Positions 1 to 12,108 of a DNA stretch of 64,000 bases are shown here, in pieces; positions within the stretch are counted from its first letter, which is position 1; every line of letters begins with the position of its first letter. The stretch is from Lunularia cruciata (taxonomy: Eukaryota; Streptophyta; Marchantiopsida; Lunulariales; Lunulariaceae): NCBI GenBank assembly GCA_948567375.1, contig OX419756.1, positions 65,548,333 to 65,612,332 of the forward strand, given 5' to 3'. Under the pieces are notes generated by a model. That model saw only the letters and a list, made by a program, of their open reading frames with translations, did no database searches and was not told where the DNA came from. The position numbers and the translations under genes are program-made.

Positions 1-513
1 GATGAGTACCTCCTCACCCCTAGTTTATATATTTGTGAAATAGTCATGCACCAAAGTTACTAAATACTAGAGTAACTCAAGTTACTAGGCTAAAAGTCAA
101 GTAAAGTCAAAAAGCATAAAAGAATATCCATCCACATAGGCATATTCCACTAAGCATATGATCTTATCTTAACCCAACCACTAAGTCAAGGATTTCTTGA
201 CATGAGCTATCCTTGGACTATAGAAGAATCCAAAACAAAAAGGCTTACGGGCCCAAGAGTTCTCAACTCTTTTCTCAAAGCCAAACACCTATGAATAATA
301 CCAAGTCAACACACTTGAATCCAAAATAATGGTGCTCATCTTTTCCACTTCCTCTAAATTATGGTCCCCTCTATCTTAGCTAGGACTAACTTTAGCTAAT
401 TATGACTAATATAGAGTTGTCCTTTATCTTTATATAAATAATATCTCTCAAGTACTAGTAATACCAAACTAAATATCACAATACTACATACATGCACAAA
501 TGTGTGTTACAGT
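1..513 (-). mobile_element. LTR of a gypsy-type retroelement (window edge cuts it)
   Basis: Read on the minus strand, this segment begins TGTAACACACATTTGTGC and runs to the window edge. It is the reverse complement of the LTR at 62314-62997, with the same blocks in the same order. The left (3') end of the LTR lies outside the window. It abuts a plus-strand gypsy relic, so it is either a solo LTR or a rearranged end, not the matching LTR of that relic. Confidence 0.75.
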
Positions 514-2136
514 CTAGCTTCAAAAGATGAATGGCTGGACCTCAAAATTTTGAAGGTTGAGACACACACGAGTAAGAAGAAGTGTTATCCCAAGGAAGTA
601 AGTACTCACATCCTCACAAAAGGCAAAGAGACTGCGCCTGAAGGCTATTCTTTCTACCAAGGAGGAAAAGATTCTTGCAAAAGCTAAAGGTTTGTAGAAA
701 GAAACCAAGGAAGCAATACTCAAAACTCAGGAGATGAGTTTGGAGGAGGATATGAAGACAAAGCCTCCCGTTTTTCCGGTGGATATCAAATCCAAAGTGA
801 AGGATTTGATCCAAGCCAAGGTTGGCCAACCCAAAGAACTTTGGGTTAAGACCGCTAGTACTCCAGTCACCATCTTGAAGCACCTCAAAGTCTGATTTGA
901 ATGAGGAGAGACTTTGGACCCGAAGACAAAGGTGAAGAAGATGAAGTTGGGAGGAGTCCCTCAATACAATATTGTGGCCAATTTGGCATCTACAAGTGCT
1001 AATGTCACATTTAAGCAATTGTGAGAAGACAACAAGCTGTACAAGAAAGTAAGGGTGATGACCAAGAAAGGCTTGCCTGCAATTTATCACATTGAACAAG
1101 AAGATTTGGGATCTCCCAAAGTTGACACGGAGATTGCTGGCTGCATATCACATCCATACCCATTGATTCGGGGTCAGGTGTGAAGGTCATGACATAAGAC
1201 ATTGCACATTGATTGGGGTATATGATGTTTGAACCAACACCCCAAAATCTGAAATTTGAGGATCAAACCAGGAGATGGTGTTTGGGCATGCTGTCATATA
1301 TTACCACAATCATTGGAGGGGTGCCTTTCAAGCTAAACTACATTTTGTTGTGACCAATGACCAAAATTGGTTACCCACTCTTGATTGGAAGACCTTGGTT
1401 GTAGTACGATGCTTAGGTTATTGTGGATTGGCACCAACAAAAGTTGAGGTTCAAGGACATCTCGTCCAAAGATCAGAAGTTGGTGATGGTGAGTTGGACT
1501 AAGGTTCCCCACCTTGAGGAAAAAAATTTGTCACAAGACAAAGATGAATCCAAAGATTCATTGTCTTTGTCTTCAAGAGACTCCAAAAATGAAGTCTAAG
1601 TCAACTACTTGGAATGCTACAAGGTAGAGGTCAAAGACAAAGACCCATACAACCTTGCCTTGGCTGAAAAAACTTGGAGGAAGGAGGTTTGACTGCAGTT
1701 CAACTTGGGTTAAGCCAAGTCAGTCATGTTGAAGGAGTAATCAACCCCAATAAATATCAAGATGTTGTCTTGATTGAAGGAAAAATCTTAAAATTTTAAG
1801 ACACCCACTTTGGAGGAGGGGCAGGATATACTGCCCTATTTATAGAATTCTAGGATGTATTTGCCTAGTCTATTGATCAAATGCCGGGTATTCCATGAGA
1901 ATTTGGAGAACATTGGATTGATCTGGTTGAAGACGGAGTTCCAATTTGGCAAAGATAGTACCGCTTGAACCCAAAGTACTTGCTCTTGGTCAAAGATGAA
2001 ATTGACAAGTACCTAGAGGCCAAAATGATCTTTCCTATCTCAAGCAGTGAGTGTGTCTCACCCATTATCATTGTCCCAAAGAAGAAAATAGGGAAGATTT
2101 GAGTGTGCCAAGATTTTTGCAAGCTGAATGCAACCA
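514..2136 (+). pseudogene. Ty3/gypsy gag-protease-RT relic
   Basis: No intact frame survives, but motifs line up on the plus strand. Near 1160-1194 a reading frame gives IDSGSGVKVMT, the active-site region of a retroviral-type aspartic protease (D-S-G). Near 1300-1450 come fragments of the region before the reverse transcriptase. From about 1930 to 2136 a frame reads LLVKDEIDKYLEAK, then SPIIIVPKK, then VCQDFCKLNATT, the finger part of a gypsy reverse transcriptase. The frame shifts and carries stops. At 2137 it is cut off by the CC element terminal segment, in mid-RT. Assignment to gypsy is from motif order; gag upstream of 1100 is only inferred from position. Confidence 0.75.
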
Positions 2137-2795
2137 CAAGGAAGGATCATCATCGCAAATATCACTTTTGCGGTAATCAGGTAAGTAAAGTTCATTCCCA
2201 TAGAGATATTGGTCAAAATTGGTCAAATATGAAGTCAAATGTCACAATGTAGTTCTTCTTGGTTGCGTCTTTAATCTCTCAAGTAGAAACCACACCCAGA
2301 AGAGAGTAACAAGCACTGACTTGCAATCTCATCACAAATTAACACTTCTTAATCACAACTCCTTCAATTCTTTCCAAACAATCTTGATTGTGATGCTTCA
2401 TACTCTCCCAAAAATGGCACTTCACTGCAAAACGACTTTACCTCAAAATTTTGTTCCATCCCTCCACTGAAGGCACAACTTCCTCGATCAAAATTTCTTC
2501 ACATCAACTTCACGTTGCACTCACAAATGCAAAATACTACCGACACTACAATTCCTCTCAGATCTGTCAAGGCATTGCTTTGATTGCACTTCACTCAAGA
2601 TCAAACACACAAAATGATGAAGATCAAGGCTATGGAATCCAACATCCAACAAACACATTGATTTGCACATTGAAATTCTCCAAACACTCACAAACATAAA
2701 CAAAGAGTGATACTTGGAATCAAGCTCAAGCAACGAGCATTGCTTCATAGCACTTTGCTTTATCTATTCTTAGAAATTATGAGCATTGAATAACA
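2137..2795 (-). mobile_element. CC element terminal segment (LTR-like or 3' end)
   Basis: This 0.66-kb block recurs at 8332-8976 and 35268-35915. Here it lacks the first about 10 bases (TGACAACCCG) seen in the other copies. The right border at about 2795 is sharp, because a copia RT frame resumes directly beyond it. In the coding direction of the CC element (minus) it starts TGTTATTCAATGCTC and, in full copies, ends GGGTTGTCA, so TG...CA termini like an LTR. No coding potential is seen inside. Confidence 0.65.
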
Positions 2796-5700
2796 TAATT
2801 CTCTTGATATAACTTTAAAGTACCTACAAATTTTTATTTGCTAATCCTTATTTCAAATATATTTTTTGAAAGACCTAAGTCCTTTATTTCAAATTCATCA
2901 AAAAACTGGCACCTTAGCTAGTTGATTTCCCTCATGTTGGATCCAACAAGCATAAAGCATCAAGATAAAGCAACAAGATGATGTTTGAATCAGCATATGA
3001 CTTAATGTAGCAACAATGATCCACTTTGCATCTAGTTTAACCATTGTTGGTCATATAGACATCGAATTTCAAGTACCACTATAGAGGAGCTTGTTTCAAA
3101 ACATAGAGACTCCTTTCCAGATTGAAAACAATATCCTCTTTCTTAGTGATTTTAAACCCCTCCTCAATTGTGCCATATGGATATCCTCCTCAAGGTCTCC
3201 ATATAGAAATGTTGTTTTTACATCTTTCTACTCTAGATGTAAATCCTCTATAGTCATAAAACCCAAGACTAATATGATGTTAGTCATCTTAACTAAGGGA
3301 GAGAAAATTTCATTACAGTCAATACCCTTGGTTTACAAAAGGTATAGATTGGCCCTATTGAAAACCTTGTGCATTAAGTTTGGTCTTGTACTACCTGCTT
3401 CCATCATGTTCTTCTTTGATCTTGTACACCCATTTGTTATGTAATGCTTTCTTTCCCTCTAGTAGCTTGGTCAATGAGCAAGTCTCATTCTTATCTAAGG
3501 ATGACATCTCTTCCTTCATTTCAAGCTCCCACTTCAATGAATCCTCCTTTTTCATTGCCTATAAGAAGCACTCAGGTTTAACATTTTTTGTCTAGAGTAA
3601 GTAATACATGGATGGGAAATACCTCTCTCGTTGTTCCTACAATCTAAAAGAACTCCCCAAATCTGTTATAGGTGTGATTGGATCTGGTATAATATCTCTA
3701 GTTTCTACAAAACTCCTATTTCCTACAACATCATTCTCTAAAATGTCTTCCAACACTACTACTTCTTGGTATTCTTCTTGTTCTTCTATAACCTGAGAAC
3801 ATGATCCAAGCTTATCTTGTACACAACATTTTCATGGAAAATTCGATCTCTACTTTAGAGCAATTTTTTTCATCTTCATTCCAAAGACAATAACCCATGT
3901 TTTTGATCCATATCCAATGAAGAAACACTTCTTGATTTTTAATTAAGCTTATCCATATCACTATCTTGAATCTTTGCATACAGGACATAACCTATGGTTC
4001 TCAAGTGCAAGAGATTCACCTTCTTTTTTGACCACTCCTCTTCAAGGATCTTGAATTCCAAAGGGACCAAGGGTCCTTGATTTTTGAGGTATGCAGTTGT
4101 GTTGGTTGTATTTGCCTAAAATGTTTTTGGCAACCTTGTTTGTAGTCTCGTGCATCTAGCTCTCTCATTGAGAGTTCTATTCAACCATTCAATCACAACA
4201 TTTTTTTGTGGTGTCTCAAGGATATTTTAGATCATTCTACTCCTATCTCCTACACATAATCTCTTAACTCATTGATATTATAGTCTCCACCATTATCAAA
4301 TTACAAGTACTTATGTTCAAACTGATTGCTTTCAACCTCAGATTTCCATTGCTTGAAAACACTAAACATCTGATTTATTTTTCAAAAAATACACCATACC
4401 TTTTTAGTTCAATTGTAAAGATGATGTATTAGTGAGATCCTCCAAGTGACTCAATTAAATTTGGGCTATACACATTTGTATGTATTAACTCTAGCTTGCT
4501 TTGGGGATTCTTGTAGCTAACTTGATTTTTCTTTCCCAAAATACATGGTTCAGAAAAGCCAAGTTCAACAAGTTTCAACTCCAAGATTTTGCCGTTAGCA
4601 ACTGACTACTTCATTTGCTTCTCACAGAGGTGACCAAGTCTTTGGTGCCATCAAATGGTCTGATTTTTCTATGACATACAGAGTTCCAACCTTCTATCAT
4701 CATACCAGAATCAGATTTTTGTGAGTAACCTTTCATTGCACACTTTCAAAGGATGTTTCATATCCTTCCTCATCTAGTTGACCTATGGACATCAAACTCC
4801 TCTTTAGTCTAGCAATATAATTGACATTTCTCAAAGTCCATACTGACTCTTGAGAAATCTTTAACTTCATATTACCTTCTCCATTGATAAATAGGGGTTC
4901 ATCTTTAGTGAGGTGAACATTTCCAAGGTTTCCTACAACAAAGTTGTGCATCAACTCTTTACATGGAGTAGAGTGAAATGATGCGCCAAAATCTTTAATC
5001 CAAGATCTTACAAGATACTATACATAACAAACAAGGGCATCATCTTGTTCTATTGTTATGTTCACTAAGTTCTCCTTCTTCTTTGGACTTTTACAATGAT
5101 TCTTGAAGTGACCAAGCTTATTGCGATTGCAACATAGAATTTCTTGACATACTTCCTTGCGGCCTAGTGATTCACTTCTCTTCCTTAACTTTGACTTCAT
5201 TGAGACTTTTTGCTTGTGCTCCCAACAAATAGTACCACACTTGACAATTCTAAAGAGTATATCTATAGAAATCTTTATTGACAATCAAGTCTCATATCCT
5301 TTCAAACTTGAGATCATTTGATCCTAATAAATTATTCATTATTCTAGTTTTTTTTCCCTAACTATCAAATAATGATGATAGTAGCAACAATGCATAAAAT
5401 TCATCATCCAAAATAAATCTTCATAAATTACAATCTTGAAATGATTAAACTGAAATCATTCATGTGATCTTGAATTGTGCACCTTCACTTGTGTTGTCAT
5501 CCTTGTGTTTATTAATTAGCAAATCAAGTATACCTTGGTTAAGGCTACGGGTTGTGTATACATATTTGATAATGCCTTAATTAACCTATGAGTGGTCTTC
5601 TCATAGACAGTGTTGCATGCATCATTTCTTGCCAATGTCAATCTGACAACACCCAAGGCTTATCACTCTAGAAGCTCCCACCAATTTTTTCCACTATTTT

Positions 5701-5836
5701 TGGCTTTTCTACCTCAAGAGGTAGGTGTAGCTTCTTATATCCTCAGTTTGCATATTCTAAAATCCTACCATTGAACATATCAATTTTGACTTTCCCATCG
5801 TCTACCACTATTCTCCTTGCTCTTCAAAACCAAGTT
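2796..5836 (-). pseudogene. Ty1/copia gag-pol relic
   Basis: Read from right to left the copia order is preserved. Gag remnants lie at about 5285-5830. A zinc knuckle lies near 5085-5130 (GHFKNHC with one Cys lost). A pre-integrase segment at 4733-4954 contains GNMKLKISQESVWTLRNVNY and LKRSLMSIGQLD. Integrase remnants lie at about 3850-4700. RT follows: KGIDCNEIFSPLVKMT and IEDLHLE at about 3085-3370, and FEIKDLG then GTLKLYQENYV near 2800-2950. Stops and frameshifts are frequent. The element is cut in the RT by the segment at 2137-2795, so RNase H and the far LTR are missing here. A related copia 3' end is found at 34234-35267. Confidence 0.8.
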
Positions 5837-5846
5837 TCTAGTACCA
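5837..5846 (-). other. copia primer-binding site
   Basis: On the minus strand the bases after the LTR end read TGGTACTAGA. This is two changes from TGGTATCAGA, the complement of the 3' end of plant initiator tRNA-Met. Its position directly inside the LTR fixes the LTR border and the element's orientation. Confidence 0.6.
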
Positions 5847-5848
5847 CT

Positions 5849-6653
5849 TGTTGTGAAAAATCATATCAGATTGAGAGAACAACAAAATACAATTTTGGCT
5901 CTTCTATGAGCAAAAAATCATTCATTAACCTAGTAAGGAGAAGTAGGCATAAAGTTTTACAAATTTCATGTTGGCCAACATTTTCCTATGTCCATACATG
6001 CATAGGATTTCATTCATTCAAGGAGTGTGAAAAATCTTAACTAAACACCAAGACTCAAATATTTATATGCACTTGGACTTGTCATCTCTTACCTAAGTTT
6101 GGAATATGTGGTGCTAATTGATCTTGCATCTAACCCTAGATTGCATGATACCAATTGATACATGTCACCACACAAAGTTTTGCAAGTGATATCCATTCTT
6201 GCAACTTCCTATAAGGTACATTCCCACACGAAATATTTTCATGGCGGAATCTCATAGTCCCATATTAGAATCCTGCAAGAGCACATTGCCACAAGTCCCA
6301 TAGCTGATCCTACATGCAATCATGTAGCTCCCACAATCCCGTAAGACGCATTTGTCCTAAAATTGTAGTGGATGTTAATTTTCTTTCTAGAGGATACTTT
6401 ATTATGATCTTGATGTCTTTGGAAAGCCCTTGAAAAGATACTTGCAATAAGATAAGGCATATCTCATTTTCATTTATATTCCCAAAAAATCAGTCATGAT
6501 GTGAACTATCATTTTGTGCACTTCCATGAATAGAATCCCATAATTTGAAGATCTATCTCATACTTACACTTCTACACTCTTTTGAATTTTATATTTTTAT
6601 AGAATCTCGAACATTCATGTATGATATTTGTTTTGTACATCACCAAATGCCAT
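5849..6653 (-). mobile_element. copia 5' LTR
   Basis: The segment matches 34234-35091 over most of its length on the same strand, and ends ...TTTTTCACAACA just before the primer-binding site. The outer border near 6653 is approximate: beyond it a chromovirus gag frame in the same orientation begins. The LTR is AT-rich and non-coding. Confidence 0.65.
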
Positions 6654-7703
6654 ACTTAACAAAATTTGACTACAATAAAAGCAACCATGATTTTATCACA
6701 GCCATTCATGGTTTGCTGTCCCAAATGGTCTAAGTTGGATAGCATCAATCTCTATTGGTGTTGGCTTGTCCACCCATTCTTGGTATGTTTGTAGGTTTTG
6801 TGGAGGTCTACGTCAAGACCAATTCATAGTAACAAAGGAGTCATTGTGCTTTGCCATCTGTATGGGTTCTTTGAGATGTTTGAGTTTGTGTATGGTTAAT
6901 TCCAATTTGGTGCATAATTCTAAACCTCTCACAAACCAATCCAAAGCTGCACCTTCTTGTTTTTTTGGAATCAACATCATGGTGTTTTAGAATTGAGAAA
7001 TGTAATTCTCATTGAATTGATCTATCAATAGATCTTGTGCAGCACATGCATCCTTCATGGCTTGGAACTACTCAACGATTGTGCTCTTGAAGTCTCTCCA
7101 TGTTAAAATTTGACCAAAAAATTGCCATTGAGTTTGCTTGCCACCGAGAATCGCCACCATAGTTTTTTCCTTCCATCTAGTTCACTTGAAGCTAAGAGGA
7201 TTTGCCTTTGATCATCTAGGAGATTTTTGACTTCAAAATAACATTCACAATCAAACACAAAGTTCTCTATTGCACACAGTAGATACTTGCCTTCAAAGAC
7301 CTTTTGGTGATGGGAATTGGACACAATATTCTCCTTCTCAAAATGATTCTTTCTCTAGTTGTCCTTGTTGTTGCCCATAACAGTCTCTCTTTTCCAACCA
7401 TCAAGTAAGATTCTCAATTTGTTGATGTAGACCAATGATAAATTTGGGCATTGTTGTTATGATTATTATTCTATCACCTATCTTGGTTAACATATATACG
7501 CAACACATCCAATGCTCTCTATAAGCTACAATTGGAAGGATTAATGATTCATTGGACAAGGTGATTGTTTTCAAAAAATCTTGGCTAAAGAGAGAAGTGA
7601 TGAATTGCTAGAAATGGTGCTTTGGTAGCACACAAATACAAAAATCCCAATGGTTTGGGAGAGACTAATTTGGTGGTCCACAGATTCCATCCATTCCATT
7701 CTT
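6654..7703 (-). pseudogene. chromovirus gag relic (reversed element)
   Basis: Minus-strand frames match the gag of the complete chromovirus at 53453-59087, for example FDCECYFEVKNLLDDQRQ and ILLASSELDG with LWWRF downstream at 7103-7324. A degraded zinc knuckle (CFYC) appears near 6670-6690. The gene lies just inside a primer-binding region and an LTR, as expected for a 5' gag. The rest of the element is missing; the copia LTR abuts it on the left. Confidence 0.7.
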
Positions 7704-7716
7704 GTTCTAAGATCAA
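7704..7716 (-). other. degraded chromovirus primer-binding site
   Basis: Minus-strand sequence TTGATCTTAGAAC sits where the complete chromovirus has TTGGTATCAGAGC, followed by the same CAAGAATGG context. It is a mutated initiator tRNA-Met PBS. Confidence 0.55.
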
Positions 7717-8166
7717 TATACAAGACCAAGGAGATAAATAGAAGAATGGAAGGTCAAGTCATATTGAAATTCTCAATTGCATAGAAGTCCAAATGCCTAG
7801 CATGAGCTTGGACTTTGATATTTATAAGGAAGCAACACAAGGGTCTTGAGACGCTTGTGTTGGAAGCTTCTCTCTCAAAGTAACCTTCTTAGAATGCAAG
7901 CTAAGCTACCACAAAAGCTACCAAGGAAGCTTTCTACTAAACCACCTACTTGGCATACAAACAAAGCTAGCCGTTAACTTGATGTGCAAGTTACTTGATT
8001 CTTGGAAGGTACCTAGAAGCTTCCCACTAAGAACCTTCCAAAGTGCTTCTAGAAGGTTTGACCAAGAAGCTTCCTAGATGCTTCTAAAACATTCTTAGAA
8101 TTGCTAGTTATATTTGGCTTATTATACTAATTGTTAGTCCTTGCTAACTCATTTTCCAACTCTACA
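7717..8166 (-). mobile_element. chromovirus 5' LTR, reversed
   Basis: This LTR is homologous to the LTRs at 53453-53878 and 58686-59087, in the opposite orientation. Minus-strand start is TGTAGAGTTGG, and a TATAAATA box lies at 7819-7826. It contains several inverted GAA/TTC pentamer blocks such as AGAAGCTTCC and CTTCTAGAAG. It is more diverged than the pair around the complete copy. Confidence 0.7.
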
Positions 8167-8331
8167 TTATAGCATGGAGTGAGCATTGATTCAAAGTAGA
8201 AGTCAAGACTTTTCTTCTAAGGTTAGTTTGGTAGAGATTTCACATGGAGAATATGTTTCAATAGTGATAATACCAGCCAAGTAGGATATGCATGGCAATT
8301 GCATAGATAGGCAAATGTGTGTAGATTACTA
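8167..8331 (+). pseudogene. gypsy RT relic, unit 1, part 1
   Basis: A plus frame reads ISHGEYVSIVIIPAK and then DRQMCVDYY, the finger region of a gypsy reverse transcriptase. The same stretch is at 22388-22550. The frame is interrupted at 8332 by the CC element and resumes at 12109, so this and the next part were one gene before that insertion. Confidence 0.75.
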
Positions 8332-11300
8332 TGACAACCCGACAAATATCACTTTTGCAGTAATCAGGTAAGTAAAGTTTGTTCCCCTAGAGATACAATT
8401 CAGAATTGGTCAAATACAAAGCAAATGTCACAATGTAGTTCTTCTTGGATGCATCTTTAATCTCTCAGGTAGAAACCACACCTAGAAGAGAGTAACAAGC
8501 ACTAATTTGCAGTCTTGTTACAACAATTTATCACACTTAATCACAACTCCATCAAATCGTTCCAAACAATCTTGATTGTGATGATTCAGGCTCTCCCAAA
8601 AATGGCACTTCACTGCAAAATGGCCTTAGAATTGTGTTCTACCCTTCCACTGAAGGCACAACTTCCTTGATCAAAATTGCTTCACATCAACTTTGCACTG
8701 CATTCACAAATGTAGAATACTACCAACACTACAATTCCTCTCAGATCTTTCAAGGCATTTCTTTGACTGCACTTCACTCAAGATCAAACACACAGAATGA
8801 AGATCAAGGCTGCAGAATCTAACATCGAACAAGCACACTGATTTGCACTTTGAAATTCTTCCAACACTAACAATCACAAACACAAAATTGATACTCGGAA
8901 TTAAGCTCAAACAACGAGCACCACTTCATAGCACTTTGCTTTATCTATTTTTAGAAATAATGAGCACTTAACAACATTTTCATGCAAATGCCACTTTTAA
9001 ATAGTGAAGCAAACAACAATTCTAACAAATATATCGTTCTACAACAACTCTTCTAACCTACAGATCCAAAATGACAATGCAACTCTTCATATCTGCCTCT
9101 TCAAATCTCAAATCTATCACTAATCCGATCCGGTGTCTACTTCTTCCTCAGCTTTCAATCCCAAAGTAACTTCACTCACTACCTTGTCCTTGGGTTTCAC
9201 AACTACTAAATCTTGTACTAATTCTAACATTTCTCTTTCCTAATCTGCAATTTCATTAGTGAGTATTCCTTCTAAACCTTTATCTCCCGACCCACTCTTC
9301 TCTAACATCCCCATTAGTAACTCCAAAGATAACTGGACTCCTATGTCATCTACTTTGGGTTTTGCTTGACATCCTTTTGAAGTTTATCTATCTCTAATTT
9401 CACCAAGTCTAATCTAATTGTGATATTATCTTCAACTTCTAATATCTTCCTATTTACACAAGTTCTGAGACTGATAAGTAGAGCATTCAAACCTTTGTCC
9501 TTTGCATTTCATCTCCTCATCTCCTGCACCAGCAACTTCAACTCGTGTAGCCGCATCTCTTCAATTTGCATGTTGGCTTTTGTACTTAGCATTGCGTTCA
9601 TCTTGATCACGATCTCCTTCAATGGCTCTAGTTGCATTTTTCTCTCCTGTTCTCAATCTGCAAGCCAATCTTCTCTGTACATTGCCAATTTTGCTTCAAA
9701 CTCGTCTTTCACAATCTCCTTCTCTTTCTCCTTTTGCACAATCTTCTCCTCTTGATTGCAAAGTAACTCTCTTAACCTTTCCTCCTCTCTATATCTTGCT
9801 GTCAACTCTCTTTGCTAGAGCTGATTCTTGTCTTCTACACTCTCCATCACTCTATCAAGCTCTTGCTCTTTCTCTGCTACTCTTGCCATAGCATGGATAA
9901 TTTCTAATCTCAAATTAGCAAACTGCTGCTTCAAGATTTCATACTCAGCTACTTGCCTTTCCCTCACTATGTCACTCTGCTCTATGAGTCCCTCTCTACT
10001 CCTTGCTTCTCTCTTCAAGTTCTTGATCACTTGATTCTGTACTAAAGCATCTACGTGTAGTACTTCCCTTTCCTCCTCACCTAGGGTTATATTTTTCTTC
10101 AACTCCGAGTTCTCTTCTTCCAACCGAGCTAACACCTACAATACAGTCTTCACCTCCAAACACTTTGACTGCATCTCCTTCTTCTTGTGCTCTAACTTCA
10201 CCAACAACGTGCACACAACCTCCCGCAGATACTCTACTCCTTCACTTGGAATTACCTCACCTTGCGGACTTACCTCCTTCTTTGTCTCTTCCTCTCTTGA
10301 TACTCACCTTCTTAGCCGCAATTGCCTTATAGGAATGGATTCGTTGCTCCCTAAACTTCCACTCTCCACTACTCTCACCTTACTCGGCCCTGCTTCATAC
10401 TTTGCCCTTTGTCAGGAATGGACTCCCCTCTAAATTGTAACTCTCTTTTCCTCCTACTTTGGAACTTTGTCTTCTAGTTTTGAGTTATATTTTCCCGTCA
10501 TCTCCATCTTAGCTTCCTCCTCTTTGGGTACCAACTGCATCTCTCCGCCATCCTCACTATCATTGCTCTTGTTCCCACTTTGTAACGTGAACTCGGGTCC
10601 TTCCTCCTTCTCCAAGTCTTTGGACTTGCACTCAGCCTCACCTTCCGACTCTTCATCTGACAATACGATGACCGCCAATTCTTTCCTTGGGTTCACTCTT
10701 CTGGCTTTCCAAGGTCGTGCCTTCTCTACTTCTTCTTCTTCTCCTTGTCAAGTCCTCTTCTTTGGCTTTGGAGTACTCACCTTCACTTGCACATTCTTCC
10801 CCGTCTGCTTGTAGTACTCGTTGCTGCTCCTGATTTGCAAGATGTACTGCTGCTCCTCTACATCAACATCTCTTCTCAAGTCGGGATGCAAATGAGACAC
10901 CATCTTGTGCCTCTCCACCACATTCAATAGATTCAATCCCAAGTAAAAATGGGCTGCAAATGGCACAATGTAATGTGGCAACAACCTGTCTTGCAAATTC
11001 CACATCATTTGTCTCGTCCTCTAATGGAAACACTTTGCCCAGTTAATTGGCTCTCCTGCAAACATCTTATGGAAGAACACCGCTTGGTGCTTCATCACAT
11101 AAGTCATTCTCTTTGGCTTGAGGATTGCCATTAGAGCACTCACAATCCTACTCTTAACAAGATCCTTATAGCTCTCCACTTGTAGCCATTCTTTGTGCAC
11201 TTCAAAGAGAAAGCATCCCTCACTTCTTGGGTTTCTTCCGTGACTTCTCCCTTCCCCAAAAAAATGGCACCCTCCTCTACGCCTACTTCCCTTCCGAGTA

Positions 11301-12108
11301 CTAATCTCCAATCCGACTCTATCCATCAAGCCGGATTTCCTCGCTTCTCTTCTTCTTCAGGGCCATTGAGACACTTACTCTCAATGATCTCAATCATGAA
11401 ATCTGGAAAACTAACATTCCAATTCCATGCCAAGAATGTTATCCAAAGCCTACTCAGGACTTCGATTCTTCTTGCAATCACATCTAACCTCCAAATTGCA
11501 TGATTTCTCATTGTGAATTTGGAGTTCTTCTTCCCACCTCCCATCTTTCTCTCTTCCACTCTAGCCTAAGGACTATTCTTCCTATTGATTCTTGGATTAA
11601 CTCTCTTGACTTCCTCTCGACACACAAGCGCATCTTCAACTACACTTCCCTTCCCACAATGTCTTGCAGGATGACTTCTTAATGGCAATAGGAAATTGCT
11701 TGTCATAGCTTTGTCTTTAGCCCAAATTTTATAGAGTCGTGCCTTCTTTTTCTTTCTTCAATTTGAGTTTCTACCAAGAAATCACACCTCTTGCATGCTC
11801 CTATCACTGTCAAGTGTCCTTTATGTGTATGACCACCGTTTTTGAATGCTTTCTTGAATATCTTGCCCCAAAGGAAAGTTGTTACATTGTCCTCACCTCG
11901 AGTTGAGCACCCGTGAGATGAAGGCTCCTTACTTTGGGTTGTATGCTGATAGGGCAATTTTGAGTACCTCGCCGTCTGACCCAAAGTCACATTACCTCGG
12001 GTTACACCTCAAGGACACTTTTGTTTGCCTTCTTTGGCCATACAGGCACAACTCAACTTCTTTGTACACTTCTTCAAAATTGAGAAAAAGAAATGTGTGT
12101 ACCAAAAT
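8332..12108 (-). mobile_element. CC element, longest copy, inserted in gypsy RT
   Basis: Comparison with the unbroken gypsy RT at 22388-23044 shows the extra DNA exactly: TACTA occurs at 8327-8331 and again at 12109-12113, and the shared stretch is ATTACTAT if one allows a longer target duplication. The insert is about 3.78 kb. Its left end begins TGACAACCCGACAAATATC, the same terminus as the copy at 35268. Coding sense is minus: a long degraded frame (9120-11990) followed by an about 0.8-kb non-coding 3' part (8332-9119). No second copy of the terminal segment is seen at the right end, so it is either an LTR element that lost its 5' LTR or a 5'-truncated element with a fixed 3' end. Confidence 0.7.
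9120..11990 (-). pseudogene. CC element coding relic: helical domain, acidic linker, coiled coil
   Basis: Minus-strand frames in order from the N-terminal side are as follows. A degraded start lies around 11990-11330. A segment with RIVSALMAILKPKRMTYV and FFHKMFAGEPINWAKCFH follows (about 11020-11330), then FAAHFYLGLNLL with HLHPDLRRDVD (10748-11008). An acidic linker with VIVLSDEESEGEAE comes next (10454-10696), then a heptad-rich coiled coil (9815-10135, LARLEEENSELKK and following). A conserved tail ends LKAEEEVDTGSD at 9120. The same order occurs on the plus strand at 59500-62037. I do not recognise a named enzyme domain. The helical part is reminiscent of the non-enzymatic accessory ORFs some plant gypsy elements carry, but that is only an analogy. 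Many stops and frameshifts are present. Confidence 0.6.

Noticed and set aside
8332..12108. DNA transposon with 8-bp target duplication
   Set aside because: No terminal inverted repeats can be matched between the two ends, and no transposase is visible.
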